Source: Paracyclopina nana
Lineage: Eukaryota; Arthropoda; Copepoda; Cyclopoida; Cyclopettidae
Assembly (NCBI GenBank): GCA_019096065.1
Contig: JAGUCH010000002.1
Location: 14,830,501-14,894,500 of the forward strand
Reading direction: 5' to 3'
DNA: 64,000 nt
Notes under the pieces: generated by a model
Told to the model about the DNA's origin: nothing
Database searches by the model: none
Seen by the model: only the letters and a program-made list of their open reading frames with translations
Program-made: the position numbers and the translations under genes
In this document: in pieces, positions 1 through 11,046 of the stretch
Numbering within the stretch: the first letter of the stretch is position 1
Layout of the letters: every line of letters begins with the position of its first letter

Positions 1-1930
1 TTTGCCACATGCGTTGGGGCCTGTCATGATTATCACTTTATGATCCAAGCCTCCCATTTGGGTCGAATTGGGCACAAACGACTCCACACACTTCTCTTGC
101 AAGGGGTGACGACCATCTTCAATTTTAAAGTAGTCATCCACTATGGACGGTCTGCACCATTCATTTTCACTGGCAACCGTTGCAAGGGAGAGCAGACAGT
201 CCAACTGGTTGACCAGGTGAGCAATTTCCAGCAGCAAGCTCGATTTGCCCAAAATGTGGCTAGACAATGAGAGCATGATGGAGGTTTCATGGTCACAAAT
301 ATTCGTTGCAGTGTCACCCAGACTTTCGTCGAGCTCAACACACCTTTTGGACTTGTAATGAGGGGTTCCATTGGTGGAGAAAAGGAATTTCAAGTCAGGA
401 TAATTGTCCAAGTCTTCCTCAGAAGTTGGCATGTTTGGCCACGGTTCGATTGCCAACAAATAGCCAATTTGAGGAACGTACACCATTGTGCACGAGTCCA
501 TGCAACTGGGCAAGCTTTCCACCTCTTCCAATGAGAGTTGATACAACAGGTCTGGCAGGCCATTGTGAACTCGTTTCTTTTCATCCAAGGACGGATCAAT
601 TCCAGGCTTGACCACAAACCTACTCCTCTCCACCGACTGCTCCACGTCAAACGACCTTTCCAACGATTGCACAATCAGGGGGAGTTCACCAGAGGCCAGC
701 CCCTTTTCTGCAATAGCATGCACAATCTTGGGGGCATTGGGGTTCGACTTGGAATTATTGGCACAAATTTGGCTGAGAGCCACCATGCCCATCAACGTAG
801 ATTTTAAGCTTTTCCATTCAGTCACTGTGACTTGGCTGAGAGTGAGCTTCTTCAGAAATCTTCCGATACTCTTGATCTTTTTGATCGCGTCTTGCATGGA
901 CTTTTTCAACGCTAGCTGTGACCCACTGCTAAAATATGCGACTGCCACTTGGCGATTTTCGATAATGGCAGCATTTCTTGGCAAACATCGCATCATGTAT
1001 CTCAAATGACGAGCACCGGTAACAGAGCAGCATTTGTTAAGCATGCTGTACACACTTAGGCCCTCTCTACGTTGATTCCAGCTGCCTGCGTTGGCACCCG
1101 AAGTTTGCCACTTGAGGCTGAAAATTTGAAGGGCTGTCAAAGTAGTTTCATCCACACGAACAACGTCTTGCGGGGTGAACTGCTGAATGTCCAAAATGGG
1201 TACACCAGAGCACTCGAGGTTAAGGCCGCCAACTTGATGCTTGTCTAGGAATTTGAGTAATGCTCCGCAAGCGCGAATCATATTCTCGTGGGCTACCGAG
1301 ATAAGGGAGCTTATCCTTAGCCTATGATCTTCGGTATTCATCAAACCAGACTCTCCGGGAAGAGTTTGCATGAGAACTCTTTTCCTACATGAGTCTAAAC
1401 TGAAATCCTGTAAATTGCAAAGACCACATAAAAAAATTTAACACCTTTTTTCAAGTGAAGAAGGGAATCAGTTGAAGTTAATTTAAGAGCTGGATATTAT
1501 TTTCCATGCTTACTTTTGTAGGCAAGACGTGTAAATTTAAAGGTTGGCAGGTCTCATTAAGTCTTGAGGAAAACTCGGCGTCGGCAAAAGCAGAATCCTG
1601 CCAAGAGTTCGAGGAGGTTGTAGTAGTGGCCTCGTTCATACTTCGAGCAAGTTCGCCCATTGCTGACTCGCTGTGCTTTGAGCTGATGAGCAAATACTTG
1701 GGATTAACTTGGGCTAGAATCGAGGCCACAAGTTTGAACTGAGGAGCTGGGTCGGCCAAGTCATTCATGACGTGCAAAACCGCATCTGACGCGGTGTAAA
1801 AAGAGGCCCCTAACTTGCCACATGAGTGGAAGAAACTCAAGTAGATTTCCTCTTCATCTTCCTCTGCTTGCAGCGTTGCAAGGCGAAAATCCTCAGCCAT
1901 CGAATCCGAGTCAGCGATTTCACCTTCCAT
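1..1930 (-). CDS. MSH5: MSH5, meiotic MutS homologue (3' part cut by window edge)
   Basis: MSH5 pairs with MSH4 to form a clamp that stabilises recombination intermediates and promotes meiotic crossovers. Two exons are seen: 1514-1930 (139 codons, donor GTAAGC, phase 0) and 1-1407, with a 106 bp intron. The second exon is open for 469 codons to the window edge, giving 608 residues. The start is the ATG at 1930, followed by an acidic leader and then an EEEIYLSFFHSCGKLGASFY segment typical of the MSH5 N-terminus. The middle follows the MutS core and clamp, with DEKKRVHNGLPDLLYQL-like text. The sequence runs through GRHPLQEKC and FVPNSTQMGG and stops inside Walker A (TGPNACGK). The ATPase and dimerisation part lies outside the window. 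The family assignment is by remembered similarity to vertebrate MSH5 and is strong. Drosophila has lost MSH4/MSH5, so the host is probably not a fly of that group. Confidence 0.9.
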
Positions 1931-2153
1931 GGCCTTAGCAGGGAAATGATGCGCTCAGCAAATGATGTATTTACAATTTCTTTCACCTTATTTTTCGTAA
2001 TAATCGTAGGGCTGCTTTTTCCAACTTTCAAGTTCTTGAGAGTTTAACACCCATCGGATTAGCAGAAAATTCGAGATCAGCAAATAATAAATAGTATGAG
2101 CGTTACAAACCGCGTTAATTTTCTGGTCACCCTGACTCAAATACCGGAAAATA

Positions 2154-2631
2154 GTGATGCAACGAGTTTGAACTCGACTCGGTAACTCGAAAGGCTAATT
2201 GGGCTCGGACTAGATAAGCATTTAGCTCGAACTCGCTTGAAAAAATTTTCGGAAGAACTCGGAAAACTCGGAAGCAATTTTTGCAAACTCGAAAATTCGA
2301 AAAAAGATTAGACAAGGAAATTTTGGCCAAACTGCTAATGGCTAATATGCTAATATTTTTTCATACCAACTTGCGAATGGTTCTTGACTGTTATAATGGT
2401 TCTTCTTGTAGGACAGTTTTCTAATGCTTTAATTTCTAGCTAAAATATAATAAAAATGCAATCAACAATGCAGGTTATGTAGCAATGCTTGAAACTCGAA
2501 TTAACTCGGATTTTGAAAATAGCCAACTCGACCGAGCTCGTTTTCTATCAAAGGCAACTCGAACTCGCTCGGAAAAATTTTCAGCAACTCGGAAATCGCT
2601 CGAACCCAATTTTTTCGACTCGTTCCATCAC
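2154..2631. mobile_element. MITE-like element with 14 bp TIRs and TA target duplication
   Basis: The left end GTGATGCAACGAGT and the right end ACTCGTTCCATCAC are inverted repeats with one mismatch. Both are flanked by TA (2152-2153 and 2632-2633), as for Tc1/mariner-type insertions. The 478 bp interior has no credible ORF. It is full of degenerate ACTCG words and contains two related direct segments near 2225-2285 and 2548-2612. No transposase is present, so it would be non-autonomous. Confidence 0.65.
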
Positions 2632-2847
2632 TACGCGGAAAATAATGCTTACGGAGTTACGGGTAAACAAACGCCAGTTGAACATTATGAAACGTACAAC
2701 AATAATTTGGCGATTTTGAATAATATTTGGCCTACTCTTTATAACGTAAGAAAATACGCAAATATGACGTGTGAGTTAACCAGAGCCTGCTAGTTGCTAC
2801 TTTCCAAACAGAAAAAGGCAGCTTTGAAGAAATGTAACAACTGTATT

Positions 2848-3300
2848 TCAGAGGTAGTAAAAGGCGAGCATCAGCAAGGTTGGCACATGGATGAAGAAAG
2901 GCAGATCATGGAGCGACGTTGACCGGTTGCAGTAGTCTCCGTTGCAAAAGCAGACGTATGCGTCGTATCCATCGTAATTCATGTAGTCGCACCTGGGCGC
3001 CTGGTCCGGCATCATATACTTCATGCACTTCCTCTCGATGTATCCCACGCCGACATCTCTGGTGTGCAAGTTGCTCACGCCCACTTCCACTTTCATGCAC
3101 CAGCCCGAGGCGCAGTCTCTCTGGAAGAATTTCCTCTCCACAAGCCTAAAAGGGTCGGCGCAGGGGCCCTGCTTGCTTTCCCCAAAGCAGGTGTAGCACT
3201 TCACCCTCGGCGTCCTCGCGATCAAGTTGCTTTGGCACTCACCTAACGGAGCGTGGAGAAGCACGAGGAGCACGACCAGCAGGATTGGCAATCGCATCAT
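2848..3300 (-). CDS. Secreted or GPI-anchored Ly6/uPAR-domain protein (Ly6 A)
   Basis: This is a 150-residue single-exon reading frame. It begins with a signal peptide (MMRLPILLVVLLVLLHAPLG, cleavage near the following ECQS). The three-finger cysteine pattern of the Ly6 fold follows, with VKCYTCFG at the start and CFCNGDYCN at the end (residues about 35-125). The last 20 residues are hydrophobic (HVPTLLMLAFYYL), as expected for a GPI-attachment signal. Arthropod proteins of this layout include sleepless/quiver and boudin, which act on channels or septate junctions. I cannot assign which one this is. It lies 97 bp downstream of a second Ly6 gene on the same strand, so the two probably arose by tandem duplication. 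Confidence 0.85.
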   Translation of the reverse strand: MMRLPILLVVLLVLLHAPLGECQSNLIARTPRVKCYTCFGESKQGPCADPFRLVERKFFQRDCASGWCMKVEVGVSNLHTRDVGVGYIERKCMKYMMPDQAPRCDYMNYDGYDAYVCFCNGDYCNRSTSLHDLPFFIHVPTLLMLAFYYL

Positions 3301-3383
3301 GACTGACGCCCAGAAACAAAAATGACCAAATCTTTGGTAGCAGCGCGCGTCTCATTTGAATCTCTGGGGACCCTAATTTCCGC

Positions 3384-3389
3384 TTTATT
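3384..3389 (-). terminator. Polyadenylation signal of Ly6 B
   Basis: AATAAA on the minus strand, 7 nt past the stop codon of the upstream Ly6 gene and under 100 bp from the start of the next one. Confidence 0.5.
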
Positions 3390-3396
3390 AATTCGA

Positions 3397-3984
3397 TCAA
3401 GATCTGCAGCACAGGTGATTTCGCGCTGCCAGTAAGAGTACAAAGAATGCGATGAATGATGGTGCTAAATTGGATGAGGACGCTCCGTTGCAGCCATCAT
3501 AGTCGCACGTGAGAATGCAGCCTTTGAGGGTGTCATTCTCGAAGCGAAAGGTGCCGCACTGGGAATTCATGTCTTCCAGGACGCAGGTGCGAATGACGAG
3601 ATGCTCGCCGGTGACTTCTACGCAGAAAAGCACCACTTTTATTATGGGAAAACTTCAATAAGTAACTCAAGGCCTTACTCGAGGTGCCGATCATTTTGAC
3701 GCAGAAATTTGCGGGAAACATGCCCACGTGGTTTTCTTTGGGCACCATGCAATGCTCCTCCAAAGGCATGTAAGCCGGGGACATTGGATCGTCGCAGTGA
3801 GGATCGGAATAGTTGTGCGAATTGCACACATAGCATCCAATGGAAGCCTCTCCTTTTAGCATATATCATGTAGAAATGGAAAAGAGGCTTTCTTCAGCCA
3901 CTGGAGCGGCTTACCTGGCTCAACGAGGTGAAGAATGAAGATAGTTATAGATAGGAGGATGCAATTACTGCTCATTATTGCCAT
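3397..3984 (-). CDS. Second Ly6/uPAR-domain protein, three exons (Ly6 B)
   Basis: Exons are 3915-3984, 3679-3852 and 3397-3635. All junctions are GT-AG and all join in phase 1, giving 160 residues. Exon 1 encodes a signal peptide (starts MAIMSSNCILLSITIFILH). Exon 2 opens the Ly6 fold with GCYVCNSHNYSDPHCDDP. Exon 3 closes it with CDYDGCNG and ends in a hydrophobic tail (FIAFFVLLLAARN) suited to a GPI anchor. The introns are 62 and 43 bp. Overall design matches the neighbour downstream, but sequence identity is low, so any duplication is old. The precise role is not recognisable. Confidence 0.8.
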
Positions 3985-6298
3985 CTTGTCAGCTAGCCCC
4001 AAAATAAACAACAACTGGATCCAGAATTAGGCCTTGACACTGCTTCTGGAGCAAGAAGTTTGCCTGCACAAAAACATGATGGGCCACAGAAGATGAAGAA
4101 GAAGCTGGAAAAGTTAGTACAACTGCTCGCGCACCGCAAAGCTTCTCTCAACTGACGTTATCTCCTGCTGTGGTATGCTACTGCAACTCAGAGCTTGGAA
4201 AGCAACCAATAAGCGATTGCTTGCTGCTCCTCTCCTCTTTGCTTTGTCATGATCCCGAGACTCCAAATGAAGGTGAAAGGCAAATAGTGACAAACTAGGG
4301 AATTACCCAAGAGGACTCGCTGCTGCTGAGCTGATTATATGTAAATTGGATAGAAATTCTGGACAGAGGTTTTAAAAAACTCGTGGCTTTGAATTTTGTA
4401 GCGTAGTGATAAATAGCTAGCGAAATATTCAACGAAAGCGAAGTGGAAAAAATCATTGTTGTGAGGTGAATCGCTCGACTAAATAATGGTAAAAATGATG
4501 AAGGATACAAGGCATGAAAGTAGGTTTGCGCAATCATTCTCCAATCAAGAAAACTCAAGCTGTGTCTTCTTCGGCTTTTAGAAGCGGTTTTAAAAGCCCA
4601 GTAATAATACAGCCAGAATTATGGAGTACTATAGCTTGACAATGATACTTCATTACCTATAATGGTAATGTAATCACCACTTTTCCATGCAATTTTAGAC
4701 AGAGGCCATTCCAGAAAAAGGTATATCTGCCAAACCATTTAAATTCTTAAAAAATCCTGTCTATCTGATGGGTCATTTTCTGACAGAATGAATAGCATTG
4801 ATCCACTCTGAAATTGAGAGATCTAAGTTATTTGACTTCATAAGAATTTTTTTTTGAGTAAGCTTATTGCTCATTCAAATAGAGTTGAAGCTTGAATATT
4901 TCTGTTTCTGAGCGTTTGAGAGACTTGCAGATTAGTTTTTAGGCAACTAACTCTTTCAATTGGTGATATCTAACCAAATATGAGCTCATCTGAAAAAGTC
5001 TTCTTCCCAAAAAGTTGCTAACCGAGTGAAGTTTAAAATAATTTAGTAACCTTACCCGCGTTTGAAATTAGGTCCGCGCGATAATGGCATTTGATTGAGT
5101 CTGGCTATTAAGAATTTAAAAATTCGAAAGGGTCCGGTTTTTTCATTGATATCGATTGCTGATTATCTATCCATTTGAAGTGGTCGACTCGTACTTTTTA
5201 CAGCTTCTTGGAAAAAGTGATTTTGACACAGGTGAACCTAACTCAACTGTGTATGATTTTCAGGTTATTTAGGGGCATTTGCATTAAATGCAAGCTTTAT
5301 CGAAGCTTCTCTTGATATTATCTGAATAACCAAAAAAAGAACTGCGCTCCTTGAAGCATATCACATTTCAAATTCAATTAATTCTCATTTTCTGGTAATC
5401 ATAAGGCTTTTGTTGAATAACCGTTTTCACCACTGCAATTTAATTTTGGCGTGAGAGCAGTAATTTTTTTGAGAGTATCTCGCGCTAAGGGTCGCGGTAA
5501 ATGGCACACTCAGCACACTAGGCACACTATGTTATGGCAGGTAAATTTTTCTGTCAGTGTGCTTTTAACTGTCGAGTGTGCATTTTACCAATTTGTAAAA
5601 GGCACTCTGAAGAGACAAAGAGATATTAAATAGGGAAGTGCGAAAAAATTATCAAGGGTATAAAAAAGGGTGATATCATCCTCAACTTTATTACTAGTAT
5701 AAAAATGAGAAATTCCCAATAAATTATAAACAACTTGCTGGAGTCATATTCCATAAAAGTTAAAAGAGATTCAGCTTTTTAGTATTGGAAAGGATTGCAT
5801 TAAGATGGAATATTGCACTTTTTTATGGTTGATTAATTTCTCGCACCTCCTTATCACAACTTTGTCACTGAAGAGTGCCTTTTACAGATTGGAAAAACGC
5901 ACTCACAGAGAAATCTACCTGCCATATCATAGAATGCACAGTGTGCTAGTGTGCCTAGTGTGCCTTTTACTGCTACCACACCCCTGATTATACCCTTGTC
6001 ACTGGAGAGTGCATTTTACAAATTGGAAAAACGCAATCGGTTCAAAACAAGGGTTATCGCGTGAATTTTAGCCAAAAAATATTCAGCTCTTTTAACTGTT
6101 GTCAAAATACGAATTTATTGATGGAGGACACTTTTATTTCTCTGCGCTTAACACCTTCACATGAAGCGGTCAATACTAAAAAAATGCCGATTGGGAAATG
6201 ATGATGTGATGCAGGATGATATCACAGCAGTCTCTCATCCGAATATTACCTTATGATTCATTTAGAACTCCGTTTTTGTACAGCAGCGGCCGTGATCT
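3985..6298. other. Intergenic spacer, AT-rich, no gene seen
   Basis: There is no supported coding exon on either strand over 2.3 kb. The only structure I can see is the inverted-repeat family at 5499-6039, listed separately. Confidence 0.6.
5499..6039. repeat. Long inverted repeat with a third partial copy
   Basis: The left arm 5499-5619 reappears reverse-complemented at 5861-5975. Shared text includes GAGTGCCTTTTACA, CTACCTGCCATA and the GTGTGCCTAGTGTGCC words. The arms are about 115-120 bp and imperfect, and the spacer is about 240 bp. A third, shorter copy at 5996-6039 is in the same orientation as the right arm. A smaller inverted pair (CAAGGGTATA near 5655, TATACCCTTG near 5990) flanks the inner part. 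This looks like a foldback-type or MITE-type insertion. No protein is encoded. Confidence 0.65.
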
Positions 6299-7848
6299 TT
6301 ACACATCCAAATCAGACTGATCAAGAAGCTTGAATTTCTCAAGGGCCTTTTTCTCCTCCTCACTCTCATTGCGAGCAATAAATACGCTGTGAGAGACTCC
6401 CATGCCAACAGCATGAACGTACACGCTGTCCAGCTTTGTGATTTCCACTGGCTGAGCTGAAGACTTCTTATTTTCGCCCATAGCCTAAAAAGGGGAGATT
6501 TAAGTTACAAAAACCCTGGCAAAACAGAGAAACGGCTTTCAATTGTTAGCAAATTCGGTAAAGTTCCATTAAAATTGATTTTCGTTGGTCTATAAAAAAA
6601 TCAAATAATACAGAATCGATGGCACTTACGAGTTCCCCAAAGCATGGGCTTGGTGAGCATCCAATCACTGACTCATCTGCAGCAATCATCCAACCTTTGG
6701 TTCCACAAGCCATTGATCGTACTGCCCATCCGGACAAGTCATGAATGGGCTTGGGATACATATTGGCTTCCTTGGAGGTCGTGTATTGCCCCCACATGTA
6801 GACGGTGCCAGGAACCTCACTGATTGCCAAGTTGAATTGGCCTCCAGCCATGACCTGACGAATTCCACGCTTTGGTCCGTCCAAAAACTTGATGAGCCTG
6901 GGTACAAGTTCGTCTCCAGTCTCAGAATGGCCCAGGCGGCCATATCCACCGAATCCCCAAGAAAAGGCCCTGTACCTATCGTCAATGACAACAGTGTGGT
7001 TGTTGCCACAACTGATTTCCTTGATGTTGACAGCCGGGATGGGAGTCACTGCTTTGGACCTGGGATCCTTCTCAACGAACAAGTTGATTCTGTAAGGTTC
7101 GTCCACCCAATGGAAGGTTTCTTTTCCGGCCTTTTCAATGAATCGTCCCTCCGTATTGTTGCCACATTGGCCGTGCTCTGGGTGCCCCCACATCCAAACA
7201 TTTCCCTGAACATCTACCATTCCACTGAATTCAGCTCCGCAGGAAATCCTCAACGCCGGTGGCCCGTCATAGGTGACCATTTCGGGCTTTTTGTACATAG
7301 CGCTGTCTTTGATACCGCACTGTCCGTAGCGGTTGTCACCGCAAGCCAAGACTTGTCCCTTGTCAGTCAAGAATAGGGCATGATTGCGGCCAGTGGCTGC
7401 GGCTACAATGCGGTAGCCATCGAGTGCGGAGACGAGCGTAGGACATTTGCGATCCTTAAGGTCGTTCAAGCCGAGCTGGCCGCGCTCATTGCGACCCCAT
7501 GCATAAACTTTGCCCTCAGTGGTGATGGCAAATTGATGGACAGCAGCAGACCCAGAAGAGACGCTCTCAATTTGCACATCAGCCAAGGCCGCCAGCCTGA
7601 CCGGTTGCCAAATGGTGTTGGGAGATCGTGGAAGTTGGTTGGTTTTGCGGCCAACATCGTCCCAGTCCGTGGCGCCAGAGAACAACACGATTCCAGAGGG
7701 CAAAGCCTTCAGATAAAAGTAACAGTGAAACAAAGCGATGATGGTATCTCGAAATGGAACCTACAGATTTCGCCTTTTTAGCATCGGCTGCACCGGCCTC
7801 AGCTCCGTGACCGTTATTGTCGTCGTCTCCAGATCGCTTGTGAGCCAT
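6299..7848 (-). CDS. RCC2: RCC2 (TD-60) homologue, RCC1-type beta propeller
   Basis: Three exons: 7765-7848, 6630-7706 and 6299-6484, all phase 0, giving 448 residues. Introns are 58 and 145 bp. Exon 1 encodes a short charged, basic leader, as in RCC2 (MAHKRSGDDDNNGHG, then AKKAKS). Exon 2 carries the RCC1 repeats, with FSGATDWDDVGRK, AWGRNERGQLGLNDL, FSWGFGGYGRLGH and MYPKPIHDLSGW. The last two blocks identify RCC2 rather than RCC1. RCC2 binds chromatin and centromeres, is linked to Rac1/Arf6 and RalA signalling, and supports mitotic progression. It is shorter than the vertebrate protein (about 520 residues), mainly at the N-terminus. Confidence 0.9.
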
Positions 7849-8436
7849 TTTTTCGGTTTATCAGATCAGTTTGTCCTGGTCAGTCCAATTATGATTTGCT
7901 TCCTGCGATTTCCCGCAAAAAGCGACGCTCTCTTTTTTTGTGAAATTTAAAGCGCGCCGGCTGAAAACAGAAGAAGATCGGGTCGTAACTCGATCTGAGT
8001 TTTGTAGCAGAAAAATTAATATTATTCCTTAGATTATAATAGAAAGTTGCCAACTAAACAATAACAACAAATAGAAAATAAATTTAATTGGCTACTCTAA
8101 CTAATTCATAAAAGTCATTTATTAATATGCAGGCTGAAAATGCATTTTCAAAACAAAAGTATGCCTAAATTATTGTAAAGCACTCTCAGTTTGAAAATTC
8201 TTCAAGTAGCGATCTTGGATATTTTAGGCTTTTCATTGTCACGGAGTTGCAAATCATTTCTGAAAATAACCAGCACAAGGTAAAATGCAATCAAAATTCT
8301 AATGCATCATTTTGATGCTGCTCTCATCACTAGAAGCAGATCTAAAAATGCTCAGAATTACTAGTTTCCAGGGGCCCAAATATGGCGTAGGTTTTTTTCA
8401 GTCCGTCATTTGCAAAGTAAATAAACAATAAAAATA
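7849..8436. other. Divergent intergenic region between RCC2 and SMIM8
   Basis: This 588 bp AT-rich spacer separates two start codons facing apart, so it must hold both promoters. I see no clear TATA box or repeat in it. Confidence 0.5.
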
Positions 8437-8766
8437 ATGGCCCAGGAACCGAGAGAACCAGCAAAACCCGTCGAAACTCCTGGAGAGGGAATCCGATCAG
8501 TCAGAACGACCGGCGTTTTCAGAGCCGTCAACTTTGAGCTTTACGCTAAACCCGTAAGAATTTTTAAAACTTCTTGAAACTCACCTACGTAATTGCTATT
8601 TTGATTCTAGAATAAGTATATGATGATATTTGGTGTGACGGCCTTTTCATTCTGCATAGGCTACATGATTTACATGAGGGAGACTTGGAGAGCGCAAAAA
8701 GTCTATACTGCCATTGATGAAAACGATCAGCTCGTTTTGACCAAGAAAAAGTCACGGTGGGAATAA
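8437..8766 (+). CDS. SMIM8: SMIM8, small single-pass membrane protein
   Basis: Two exons, 8437-8553 and 8611-8766, join in phase 0 over a 57 bp intron and give 90 residues. The gene is short enough to be missed by ORF length filters. Exon 1 has the conserved stretch GIRSVRTTGVFRAVNFELY, which corresponds to the block before the membrane segment in vertebrate SMIM8. Exon 2 starts with NKYMM, then a single hydrophobic helix (IFGVTAFSFCIGYMIYM), and ends KKKSRWE. The cellular role of SMIM8 is not established. The stop codon (8764-8766) lies 5 nt before the GLMN start, so both probably share one transcript. Confidence 0.85.
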
Positions 8767-8771
8767 TAACG

Positions 8772-10517
8772 ATGTCGCTAGCTGATAAGCTGCAAGACTC
8801 TTTAGACAAATGGGACATAGTGAGTCTCAATAGTGAGCTAAGAAATAAGGACAACCATGAGTGGATCGCGAACAATGCGTGGGACATTGTTCCCATCTTG
8901 GTGGAGCCAGCCACGCAGGAAAATCTGGAGAAATGTCCTCAGGTTGTGAGTGCTTGCTCGAAATTATTAGCGGACACTATTGCAGAATTGGGACAGCCTA
9001 AAGAAATCATTATTGCCCTGCTAGAACATTGCGAGCATTCCGGTACAACTGTCAGACTTCGACATTGCTTGCCAGCTTTGCAGGTATCACTGCTCAAGTT
9101 GGAAGTGAAGGCAGCCGCTGTCACTTGGGACTGGGCTTTGCATTCCGTCATTGACCATTTTGTCACCCTTGAACTGCCCGATTTGCAAGAGCTGGAAGGA
9201 GATGAAAGGCTTCTTCTGGAACACGATAAGGAGTACATTGAATGCTTGTCTGGTGTTGATCAAGTAGCTGATGTGCTGACATCTTTGACAATGCGAGTGC
9301 AAGAATATGATTGTAATGAAGTAAGCCACAAGACTAGAGGCCACATTATTTGGGCTTGCATGCAGCTCTTGGGCCGGCCGTTGGCCTTTTGCAATGTCTC
9401 TTCTACAATCAAAGACCAACCAACTTTTGCCAAGGCCATTTGCTGCAAGCTTAAAAGCAACCTTATTCAACTATGCAACAGCCACTTGGCCTTGGCTGAC
9501 TTGCGTTATTTTTCAGCCTTATTCGGGAATCCCAAAGTTCTCAGCTCCGATAGCCCTCAAGAAGCTGAAAAACAAATCAAGATTTGGTCCTATGGCTTCG
9601 CCAACTTGATGTTCTGCCACTCTGAAGATGAGTTCATCAATTTGCCTCTTTGCTACAATCCTCTGCACTTGTTCAACACTTGCTTACGACCTACGCTGAA
9701 AATGCTGATTTTCGTGCCTGGTGTTCCATCTCATTATATGAGGCAAGAAAAAGCCCTGACTCTGTGCTCGAGACTCATGAAAAGAATCGCAAAAAATCAG
9801 GTTCCCAACGATGCTCTAGAAATGCCATGCTACACCGACTTTGTAGCTCAATTGCACTCTATCATTGTTTACCATGGATTGGAAAGCCTGAGAAAAATGG
9901 CCTTTTCGGTGTACGACTTTTTCTTTGGGCTGTTTGGCCAACAGAAGCCCAAATCTGTGTCAATGTTGGTAAATCATGTCCTGATGACTGCCAATCATTC
10001 TGGCCTAATTGGCCACGCCATTGGAAAGCTGAAGAATGCCATTCTGGAGGATTTGAAGCAGGAAGAGTTGTCGGCAGATTTTTCAAGGCAACAAATTCGC
10101 CAACTGGTGAAGAAATTCTGTAAACTTTCCAATGGAGCTGAAACTGATTTGCTGGAGGTCAGTGATGAAGTTATGTCCAGCTTGAACTTTCTGGTGTGCT
10201 GCCTCTTGAGGGATAAAAGCAATAAGCTAGGCATTTGGGATTTGGTAGCCGAGCTGGAAACGGAGTACCTAAAGCCCCTCGCCGCTGGGCTGAATATGTC
10301 AAGAGCTCACTACAACCTGAAGCTAAAAAACAGCAGCGAAGGAACGGCAAGTGATTCACCGGACGACGTGACTTTGATGGTAGGTGGTCAAACGTTGCCA
10401 GAAATGTCACCTGAGCAAATGAGACAAGTCCTTCAGTCTGCGTTAAACACTTTTGATGTCATGGAATGCGTCCTGTGCCAACTTAACGAGGTCATAGCCT
10501 CTAATAAAATGAACTAG
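8772..10517 (+). CDS. GLMN: Glomulin (FAP68/FKBP-associated), cullin-RING ligase inhibitor
   Basis: This single exon encodes 581 residues. The start is the ATG at 8772; the frame is open 15 nt further to a GTG that is not a eukaryotic start. Human glomulin is 594 residues. The C-terminal third carries diagnostic blocks: NGAETDLLEVSDEVMSSLNF, then EYLKPLAAGLNMSRAHY, then TLPEMSPEQMRQVLQSALNTF. The whole protein is an alpha-helical, HEAT-like repeat array. Glomulin binds RBX1 and blocks E2 recruitment to SCF-type ubiquitin ligases. There is no intron and the upstream stop codon of SMIM8 is only 5 nt away. The 3' UTR runs into an inverted-repeat element that supplies an AATAAA (10713-10718). Confidence 0.92.
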   Translation: MSLADKLQDSLDKWDIVSLNSELRNKDNHEWIANNAWDIVPILVEPATQENLEKCPQVVSACSKLLADTIAELGQPKEIIIALLEHCEHSGTTVRLRHCLPALQVSLLKLEVKAAAVTWDWALHSVIDHFVTLELPDLQELEGDERLLLEHDKEYIECLSGVDQVADVLTSLTMRVQEYDCNEVSHKTRGHIIWACMQLLGRPLAFCNVSSTIKDQPTFAKAICCKLKSNLIQLCNSHLALADLRYFSALFGNPKVLSSDSPQEAEKQIKIWSYGFANLMFCHSEDEFINLPLCYNPLHLFNTCLRPTLKMLIFVPGVPSHYMRQEKALTLCSRLMKRIAKNQVPNDALEMPCYTDFVAQLHSIIVYHGLESLRKMAFSVYDFFFGLFGQQKPKSVSMLVNHVLMTANHSGLIGHAIGKLKNAILEDLKQEELSADFSRQQIRQLVKKFCKLSNGAETDLLEVSDEVMSSLNFLVCCLLRDKSNKLGIWDLVAELETEYLKPLAAGLNMSRAHYNLKLKNSSEGTASDSPDDVTLMVGGQTLPEMSPEQMRQVLQSALNTFDVMECVLCQLNEVIASNKMN

Positions 10518-10598
10518 TTCATCTTATTTTCCTCAAGCTCGAAAATGTGTTCGAGCTTTTCGCCCGCGGCTAAAGTTCGGTCCATCACTGTAAACATA

Positions 10599-11046
10599 GC
10601 TATAGCCAGAGACTTATATAGAAAGAGAAGTGCTACTTCTTGCATTCTCACTGCACGCGAGCGCGCGCCAAGTGCTACTAGAGATTTTGAAAACATTTGG
10701 GTCAGCTGTTCTAATAAAATAGTCAGGGGGCTGCAATGATCCAGAAAGGAAAACGCCAACTGGCACCTCTGTTTTACAACTTTTAATTCCTAATAGTTGT
10801 GAAAATATTTATAAAAGACAAAAGATAGCCCTAGCAAAATTGAGCACCTCGTAAAATAGGACTATTTTGGCTAAGTGGACTATTTAGGAGTTATTAGCAA
10901 CCAAAAGTCTGCCCCGGCCCAAATTCAGGCAGCCGCAACCAAAATTCCATTGTAGTCTCTTTTGGAGCGTGCAGCAGATCTGCAAACGCACCCCCTTAAG
11001 CCTCGCCCAGTAGCACTTCTCTTGTTATATAAGTCTCTGGCTATAG
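10599..11046. repeat. Inverted-repeat element between GLMN and PRKDC
   Basis: The left arm from 10599 (GCTATAGCCAGAGACTTATA, then AAGAGAAGTGCTACT) is matched in reverse complement by 11010-11046. The first 22 nt are identical, and the rest of the roughly 38 nt arms is nearly so. The 450 bp element holds no ORF with family similarity and fills most of the GLMN-PRKDC spacer. I did not find a clear target-site duplication. Confidence 0.55.

Noticed and set aside
2485-2793. Plus-strand ORFs of 76 and 102 codons
   Set aside because: They start inside the MITE and cross its right end; composition follows the ACTCG repeats and no domain is visible.
10514-10759. Minus-strand 81-codon ORF overlapping the GLMN stop
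   Set aside because: Lies mostly in the inverted-repeat element and GLMN 3' UTR; no recognisable content.
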